Positions 58,249 through 64,000 of a stretch of DNA of 64,000 bases are shown here, piece by piece. Numbering within the stretch: the stretch's first letter is position 1; each line of letters opens with the position of its first letter. The position numbers and the translations under genes were made by a program. A model generated the notes under the pieces. The model saw only the letters and a program-made list of their open reading frames with translations. It was not told the origin of the DNA and did no database searches. Source of the DNA: an uncultured Muribaculaceae bacterium (GTDB lineage: Bacteria > Bacteroidota > Bacteroidia > Bacteroidales > Muribaculaceae); the NCBI GenBank assembly GCA_910576775.1, contig CAJTJV010000005.1:1-64000 (forward strand), read 5' to 3'.

Positions 58249-61248
58249 TCAGTATTCGTTTGTCTTTATGCGTCCGCAAAGCGACCGGAAATCGCAATAG
58301 GTACATCCTGAATCATCCTCTCTTTGAGTGAAAGGAACCGTCTCATCGAAAATTTCGTGAAGAAGATTATGTAGCAATGGCTTGAATGATTCCCGTACAT
58401 CTTTCTTGTAACTTGACACCTCTTTGCGTTTTATATTTATGGTTGGTATATCGCCGCCCGGTGTCAGCTCTTTCATCGGGTGAATGAAGGTTGCAATGTC
58501 GCAATCCTCATCGACTATGCTGAGGTATGCCTCGCAGTATGTCATTACCTGAAACATGCCGCGCCATGAGCTGTTTTTTCTATTGAACAGACCTGTTATG
58601 TCGGAGACAGAAGTGTTTTCCTCGCCGGTCTTATAATCAATAAAGCGAAGCATTCCCGGAGCTATACTGTCGACGCGGTCGATAGACATAGTGAAATTGA
58701 TGCTCAAACTGTTGTCGATTTTCCACGGAAGACCCAGTTTGAGTGTATTCACATATTTTTCATTTTCAAGAAAAGTGAATGATGTTCCGCCTGAGCAATA
58801 CTTATCTTTTTCAGCACGTAGGTCGGCTCTGACAATAGCCGATATCGTACGCAGGGCAATGGTGGTTTCGGCGTCGAGGGCTTCGGCGCCGAAATTATTA
58901 AAAGTGTGGAAGCGGTCTTCAATCAGTTGTGCACGTACAGTCTGCTCAATGGTATCGTTGCCCTCGGATAGCCATTGATCGTAGACAGTTTCAGTGATAA
59001 TCTGATTCTTGTAAGGCTCGAAAAGTTTTTCGATTGATCGGTGGACGATGTTTCCATAGTCGGAGGCCGTGAGATAATTCACCATCTCGTCGTTGCTTCG
59101 GAGATTGCGTACGTATTTTAGATAGAAGGAAAGCGGACAATTAAGATACTCTTTAAGTGCGGCGGCAGAAATCTTCAGATTGCCACCTGGCTTGAGTCTG
59201 TTGAGTTCGCTCAGGATTTTCTCGTCTTTATGGATTATGAATTGTTTTGTGGGACTTTTGGTTGCCGAGACACTGAGAGTATGTTCTCTTACAAGTCTGC
59301 TCGGCATAAGATGTTTTACTTGTTCGATATAACGCGAACGCTCTCCGTTTCCCTTGCCGTCGGAACGTGCATCATAAAATATTGACATGCGTTTTGCGCG
59401 AGCAAGTAGACGATAGAAACAGTATGCGTAAGTGCGTTCGAGATTCTCAAAATCCGGAAGGCCATAACCGTTACGTAGGTTGTTTGGAATCATTGTTTTG
59501 GCATATTGCCGTTTGGGGAATATGCCTTCGTTCATAGACAGGATTATCACATTGTCGAAATCAAGGACGCGCGTTTCGAGTACGCCGAGGATCTGAAGAC
59601 CCTGAAGCGGTTTGCCGCTGAGTGCGAGGGCGCGTGATGCGAAGACACGTTCGAACAGCTGCATGAATGTGCGTTCAGACATGCCGACGCGATGTTCCTC
59701 GACAAGAGATGTAAGCTTCTCAAGCTCTTTTCGGAAATAGTCGATGGCATTAAGTTCGAAACCCGGAGTCGCTGCCGGATTATCTGCCTTTATCAAGGAA
59801 AGAGCCTCTCCGAGCCAGCCGAGCAGACGGTCGAGATAGACCGACACATCTTGTGCGTCGTTCAGATTGAGAATCGGAGTAAATACGGCATTAAGATTCG
59901 GAGCTATTTTGACGATATCGAGTGCCGCGATATTGAAGAGTCGTTTCTCTTCTATCATTTGTGTAATCTTGTCGGCATCATCGGAAGCTACAGCCCGGAT
60001 ATGCGGGTGCTGAAGAACAGCTACAACATCCTCGTAAAAGAAATTGCATAACCCATGGATTCTGCGGGCTCTCAATTGCATGGATATTATGGAATGGAGC
60101 AGGGTTGCAAATGTAGTAGTTCGATAGGGGAGACCAAGAGATATGTTTATCGATTTGATAGTCTCCGGAAGTGACAGCAATGTTGGCAACAAAAGTCCGG
60201 GATCGGGAATCACAATTGCTGTATTGATAGGGTTTTCCGGGTCGAATAATCCTTCTTTGGCCCATTGTTCAAGTAAAGGGCCTGTTGCTTTTGCCTGTGC
60301 TACATTTGATGGTATGGCGGTGACGTCAACAGTCTGTTTGTCTATGCCGGAGCAACGGAATCTGTCCGGATTAGGAAAGTTGCGTGTGAGTTCGCGTAGA
60401 CGTTGAAGCGGTTTTGGCATGCTTGTTCCGTTGCAAAGAGCCAGAGGCGCTGTGTCCCAGAAAAACAAGGCAAGCTTCTTTTTTTTTAAATGCTCGAAGA
60501 TTACAGTTTCGGCAATGGTGGGATCGTTGAATCCGATGAAAGCATATTTTCCGGAAATGGCGGCATTGTCAGCGCGTAGATTCTCAACGGCATTACGGAA
60601 CTGGCCGCCGGCCGACATAAGATTGCGTTCAGCCAATGTCTTTTTGAATTCCTTGTATATGTCGCCGAGGATTTCCCAAAGATAGAGGAATTTGGAGCTT
60701 AGCGACTCGCTATTGTCTGTATCGGCCAGATGAATCCAGAATTCTTCAATTTCGGCTGTCAGTCTGCTTTCACCCCATATACGTGTTACGACATTTTTCT
60801 GGTCTTCATTCAGATAGTCTGCCTGAATTTCTTTTACATTACGCAAATTCTTGAAAATATCGTCTGCTGAAGCGAGAGCTTTGTCAATATCATCGAAATC
60901 GGCAATCATCATATCGCCCCAGAATATGAATCTGTCGAATTCTCGTACGGATTCATGGCGTCCTTTACGTGCGAGCACTTTGCGATAAGCGTCATATAGA
61001 ATGAAAAGTTCGGGGAGGTCGGCAGTCTCCGGCGCGTCAGAAAGGATGTCGATGAAGGTACGCATCGTCATGAACCGGGGAAGCATGGCTATGCCTTTTA
61101 TGTTTTTGCGTACATGATTTTTAAGAAACATTGCAGCGCGTTTGTTCGGTACGACCATTGTAAGGTCGGAAAGCTTTACCGGCGATTCATTGCCACAGCA
61201 AAATGCTGCGACAGATCCGAGGAAAGAGTTGTCGGAGGCTGTATTCAT
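58249..61248 (-). CDS. AddB-like PD-(D/E)XK nuclease with iron-sulfur cluster
   Basis: 999 residues. The N-terminal two thirds resemble the helicase-like fold of AddB/RexB but lack a clear Walker A motif. The C-terminal third is a PD-(D/E)XK nuclease with the active-site segment IDYKTG (Asp871, Lys873) and QVMTYCEAY. Four cysteines in the AddB arrangement, Cys704 (NCPLSFY), Cys982, Cys985 and Cys991 (CTYCDFRSLC), should hold a 4Fe-4S cluster. AddB works with AddA in processing DNA double-strand breaks. No addA is in the window. The start overlaps the holB stop (ATGA). Confidence 0.85.
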   Translation of the reverse strand: MNTASDNSFLGSVAAFCCGNESPVKLSDLTMVVPNKRAAMFLKNHVRKNIKGIAMLPRFMTMRTFIDILSDAPETADLPELFILYDAYRKVLARKGRHESVREFDRFIFWGDMMIADFDDIDKALASADDIFKNLRNVKEIQADYLNEDQKNVVTRIWGESRLTAEIEEFWIHLADTDNSESLSSKFLYLWEILGDIYKEFKKTLAERNLMSAGGQFRNAVENLRADNAAISGKYAFIGFNDPTIAETVIFEHLKKKKLALFFWDTAPLALCNGTSMPKPLQRLRELTRNFPNPDRFRCSGIDKQTVDVTAIPSNVAQAKATGPLLEQWAKEGLFDPENPINTAIVIPDPGLLLPTLLSLPETIKSINISLGLPYRTTTFATLLHSIISMQLRARRIHGLCNFFYEDVVAVLQHPHIRAVASDDADKITQMIEEKRLFNIAALDIVKIAPNLNAVFTPILNLNDAQDVSVYLDRLLGWLGEALSLIKADNPAATPGFELNAIDYFRKELEKLTSLVEEHRVGMSERTFMQLFERVFASRALALSGKPLQGLQILGVLETRVLDFDNVIILSMNEGIFPKRQYAKTMIPNNLRNGYGLPDFENLERTYAYCFYRLLARAKRMSIFYDARSDGKGNGERSRYIEQVKHLMPSRLVREHTLSVSATKSPTKQFIIHKDEKILSELNRLKPGGNLKISAAALKEYLNCPLSFYLKYVRNLRSNDEMVNYLTASDYGNIVHRSIEKLFEPYKNQIITETVYDQWLSEGNDTIEQTVRAQLIEDRFHTFNNFGAEALDAETTIALRTISAIVRADLRAEKDKYCSGGTSFTFLENEKYVNTLKLGLPWKIDNSLSINFTMSIDRVDSIAPGMLRFIDYKTGEENTSVSDITGLFNRKNSSWRGMFQVMTYCEAYLSIVDEDCDIATFIHPMKELTPGGDIPTINIKRKEVSSYKKDVRESFKPLLHNLLHEIFDETVPFTQREDDSGCTYCDFRSLCGRIKTNEY

Positions 61249-62378
61249 TTTCTACGCAAAAGCATGATGGTCCGCACAGCGAGATCAAAAAATATTATCT
61301 TGGCATTGGCGTTTGCCGCTATATCGCGTGCCGAGCGGTCGAACATTTCAATAAAGTCCTCTACATTCTTTTCGTTGATAAACGGATGGAAGCGGTCGAT
61401 AAAGTTTTTTTCATTAGAACTCATCATCCGCAGTTCTTCGATATTAAGTTTATAAAGATAGCTCTCACGTGTGAGATGGCAACAGTATGCGAGGAATTTT
61501 ATTGATGATTCGCGTCCGAGGGCTGCGGCGTCGACGCTCCATTGGCGCAATTCGGCAACTTTTTTTGCATATGCGAGGCGAGTTAGGTTGACGAACATGT
61601 CGAAATAAAGGCTATTGACATTGTTCTCAATATCTCCACCGGCAATGCGCAGTGCCATATTCACGTTGCCGTCCGACAGACGTGCGGCCTCGTCGGATGT
61701 TACGGAATCGAAACCCGATGAACGCAGAATAGACGATATTTCGGTATTCGAATATCTTGGTACCTCAATGCGTTGCACACGTGAATATATTGTAGGTATT
61801 ATTCCGCGAGGATTATTGCTTGTCATTATGAAGATGGTATCGGATGACGGTTCTTCGATAAGTTTGAGCAATTTGTTGGCGGTCTCTTCTTTCAGGCGTT
61901 CAGGCAGCCATAAAAGGACAATTTTGAATTTAGAGCGACGCGTCATAAATCCGAGACGGCGAATCAGTTCTTCACCTTCGTCGACTAAGATCTGCGGTTG
62001 GGCATTGTCTTTTCCGAGTTTCTCACGCCACATCTGGAAATCCATCATGGGAGATTCGGTGATGAATTCATCAAAAAGCTTTCTGTAATCGTCGGCAATT
62101 GTGGTGCCGCCGCTTTCCTTTTTTATATAAGGGAAAGAATATAGAGTGTCAATGTGGTTGAGTGTCTGATGCTGCCTGCAGGAGGGACAATTCCCGCACG
62201 GTTCGCCTCCGGACGGATTGCTGCAGTGGATATATTGTGCGAAAGCACGTGCAAGAGCGAATTTTCCACTGCCTTCCGAGCCTTCAAGAAGCAATGCATG
62301 TGGCACGCGACCCGTATCAGCCATGTCTCGCAGACGGGTCTTGACTGCATCGTGTCCGGGAATGTCGGCGAATTTCAT
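61245..62378 (-). CDS. holB: DNA polymerase III delta prime subunit
   Basis: 377 residues, AAA+ clamp-loader fold. A P-loop-like GSEGSGKF (33-40) and a zinc module with Cys52, Cys61, Cys64 and Cys67 (CGNCPSC) are present. It then has the KIVLLWLPERLKEETANKLL and IEEPSSDTIFIMTSNNP regions typical of delta prime. It is part of the clamp loader that opens the sliding clamp. Its stop overlaps the addB-like start by 4 bases, and its start overlaps the mlaF stop by 1 base. Confidence 0.9.
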   Translation of the reverse strand: MKFADIPGHDAVKTRLRDMADTGRVPHALLLEGSEGSGKFALARAFAQYIHCSNPSGGEPCGNCPSCRQHQTLNHIDTLYSFPYIKKESGGTTIADDYRKLFDEFITESPMMDFQMWREKLGKDNAQPQILVDEGEELIRRLGFMTRRSKFKIVLLWLPERLKEETANKLLKLIEEPSSDTIFIMTSNNPRGIIPTIYSRVQRIEVPRYSNTEISSILRSSGFDSVTSDEAARLSDGNVNMALRIAGGDIENNVNSLYFDMFVNLTRLAYAKKVAELRQWSVDAAALGRESSIKFLAYCCHLTRESYLYKLNIEELRMMSSNEKNFIDRFHPFINEKNVEDFIEMFDRSARDIAANANAKIIFFDLAVRTIMLLRRK

Positions 62379-63163
62379 TATTTAGCCTTTGGATTCGGAC
62401 GACCTGTTTCGGCGACGTACCGGCGCACTTCCTGGAACAGGTGGGTTGCAAACACGAAATCGTTGAGCGCTTCGTTGGCGGTATTATAAATTTTGCTCAT
62501 GTCACCAACCCATTCTCGATGGCCCTTGTTAATGAAAATAATATTCTCGCCTATACCGAGCACACTGTTCATATCATGCGTGTTGATTACGGTTGTGATT
62601 CCGTATTCATGCGTGATGTCGCTGAGCAGCTCATCGATGATAATCGATGTTTTCGGATCGAGGCCGCTGTTGGGCTCGTCGCAGAACAGGTATTTCGGGT
62701 TCAGGGCTATGGCGCGGGCTATAGCAACGCGTTTCTGCATGCCGCCGGAGATTTCGGATGGGTATTTGTTCTCGGCTCCGAGAAGGTTTACACGTTCGAG
62801 ACAGAACATGGCGCGTTCGCGTATTTCTGCTTTGCTCTTGTTGGTGAACATTACCAGAGGAAACATAACATTGCCGAGTACTGTCTCGGAGTCGAACAAG
62901 GCGGATCCTTGAAAGAGCATTCCTATCTCCTGGTGCAGTTGAGCCGTCTGCTCTCGGTTCATGGCGAGGACATTACGGCCGTCGAAAAGAATTTCGCCAC
63001 TATCCGGCGTAATGAGCCCTACAAGCGATTTCATCAGCACTGTTTTGCCCGAACCGCTCTGGCCTATGATAAGGTTGGTCTTGCCGGTGTAGAACGTGGC
63101 ATCGATATTATGCAGGACGGTGCGGCCGTCGAACGATTTGGTTAGATTGCGTAGTTCTATCAT
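62378..63163 (-). CDS. MlaF-like ABC transporter ATPase
   Basis: 261 residues. Walker A GQSGSGKT (34-41), Q-loop Gln85, signature SGGMQ (139-143) and Walker B with Asp162-Glu163 (YLFCDEPNSGLDP) are intact. The SGLDP context and partner permease identify the Mla/lipid-transport type, which moves phospholipids between the membranes. It is transcribed after the permease with a 4-base overlap. In many relatives an MCE (MlaD) gene is next, but here holB follows. Confidence 0.92.
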   Translation of the reverse strand: MIELRNLTKSFDGRTVLHNIDATFYTGKTNLIIGQSGSGKTVLMKSLVGLITPDSGEILFDGRNVLAMNREQTAQLHQEIGMLFQGSALFDSETVLGNVMFPLVMFTNKSKAEIRERAMFCLERVNLLGAENKYPSEISGGMQKRVAIARAIALNPKYLFCDEPNSGLDPKTSIIIDELLSDITHEYGITTVINTHDMNSVLGIGENIIFINKGHREWVGDMSKIYNTANEALNDFVFATHLFQEVRRYVAETGRPNPKAK

Positions 63164-63909
63164 TGCAGTAAGAGCTTAGTGAGGATAAGGTCGAAAAGCA
63201 GAATGAAAATACTGCTGGTTACAACTCCGTCAGTAGACGCTTTGCCGACGTCGAGAGCACCTCCCCGTACGTTGTAGCCGAAGAAAGATGCAGTGGTTGC
63301 GATGATGAATGCGAAAACAAGCGATTTAATCAGACCATACCATACATACCATTCGTTAAAGAATGCCTGTAGGCCGTAGACATATTTCGATACCGTGATA
63401 AGGTCGGTGAATACTGCGACAAGCCAACCACCGAATATTGAGGTTGCCATGCAGAGAATAGCAAGAACCGGCATGAAGCACACGAAAGCTATTACTTTGG
63501 GCAGAACGAGGTAGTTTGCTGAGTTGATGCCCATAATCTCAAGAGCATCAATCTGCTCGGTTACACGCATGGTTCCGATTTCACTGGCGATGTTGGAGCC
63601 GACTTTGCCCGCAAGAATAAGGCAGAGAATGGAATTTGAGAATTCGAGAAGGATGATTTCGCGTGTTGCCAGACCTACGGAATAAGCCGGAATCAAAGGT
63701 GAGGCGATGTTAAGTTGCATCTGGATAGCGATAACGCCTCCAATGAATATGGATATTATCAGAACCAGTGGTATCGAATCGATGCCAAGCTTGAAAATTT
63801 CGGCGAGAGTACGTTTTGCCGTCGCCGACCAGCGGTCGGGAATCGAAAATACTCGTTTTAGAAAAAGGCAGTAGCGGCCGAAAGTAGCCAACGAAGAGGT
63901 TATAAACAT
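63160..63909 (-). CDS. MlaE-like permease
   Basis: 249 residues with about six membrane helices. The diagnostic MlaE loop EIGTMRVTEQIDALEIMGIN is present, with GKVGSNIASEIG just before it. It forms the inner-membrane part of a lipid ABC transporter with the ATPase encoded next. It is the first gene of the overlapping operon mlaE-mlaF-holB-addB-like-hemW. Confidence 0.92.
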   Translation of the reverse strand: MFITSSLATFGRYCLFLKRVFSIPDRWSATAKRTLAEIFKLGIDSIPLVLIISIFIGGVIAIQMQLNIASPLIPAYSVGLATREIILLEFSNSILCLILAGKVGSNIASEIGTMRVTEQIDALEIMGINSANYLVLPKVIAFVCFMPVLAILCMATSIFGGWLVAVFTDLITVSKYVYGLQAFFNEWYVWYGLIKSLVFAFIIATTASFFGYNVRGGALDVGKASTDGVVTSSIFILLFDLILTKLLLQ

Positions 63910-63971
63910 TATGTTGTTACTGCGTTATTGTTTACGTCTTGAAAGGTGTGGCTATATAAGTGCACACGGTG

Positions 63972-63979
63972 CAAAGGTA
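63972..63979 (-). promoter_or_regulatory. -7 element of the mlaE operon
   Basis: On the minus strand TACCTTTG fits TAnnTTTG, about 63 bases before the mlaE start. Its -33 box would lie beyond the window edge. Confidence 0.5.
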
Positions 63980-64000
63980 ATAAAAAATAACGAGAATACT

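Overview
The window looks like a chromosomal segment of a gut Bacteroidales bacterium, most likely family Muribaculaceae or close to it. The evidence is SusC/SusD pairs, a hybrid two-component regulator, many Bacteroidetes-type promoters (TTTG, about 20 bp, TAnnTTTG), and the order uppS-bamA-skp-skp. GC is moderate and codon use looks even throughout. No transposase, integrase, phage gene or CRISPR array was seen. The species cannot be fixed from the sequence alone.

Region 1 (1-20460) holds tRNA-Ser(CGA) and then a polysaccharide or glycoconjugate utilization locus (PUL 1). A type-B carboxylesterase (554-2095) converges on a large HTCS sensor-regulator (2165-6157, minus). Divergent from the HTCS run a second type-B carboxylesterase, SusC, SusD and a lipoprotein that fuses two similar beta modules to a CE1-like esterase. 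A 20-bp inverted repeat and a consensus promoter separate these from a further CE1-like esterase and two different GH3 enzymes. The locus has four esterases and two exo-acting GH3 enzymes but no endo-glycanase. That points to acylated glycans or glycoconjugates, for example feruloylated hemicellulose fragments. Direct repeats shared by the promoters of both type-B esterases are candidate HTCS operators.

Region 2 (20461-33980) is largely housekeeping and envelope genes: serB, a patatin-BamA-like outer-membrane phospholipase, ssb, a zinc metallopeptidase, ribD, a DUF6242-like lipoprotein, a DUF6089-like barrel, uppS, bamA, two OmpH/Skp chaperones and ridA.

Region 3 (33978-47711) is PUL 2. A membrane-spanning one-component regulator (propeller, Y_Y_Y domain, TM, coiled coil, LuxR-type HTH) is divergent from SusC, SusD, a GH43-like multidomain enzyme, a GH144 enzyme and a GH3 beta-glucosidase. 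GH144 with GH3 suggests beta-1,2-glucan use. A strong terminator-like hairpin sits between susD and the enzyme genes.

Region 4 (47712-64000, all minus strand) holds an orphan TonB-type barrel protein with a G8 tract beside its weak promoter, and a 1283-residue exported protein with seven 79-residue repeats of exact 237-bp period. It then holds an ion-pumping pyrophosphatase and a tightly overlapping operon transcribed mlaE-mlaF-holB-addB-like-hemW.

The most unusual items are the esterase-rich PUL 1 with its esterase-lipoprotein fusion and candidate operators, the GH144/GH43-like PUL 2 under a one-component regulator, and the repeat protein with the orphan receptor beside a homopolymer tract.
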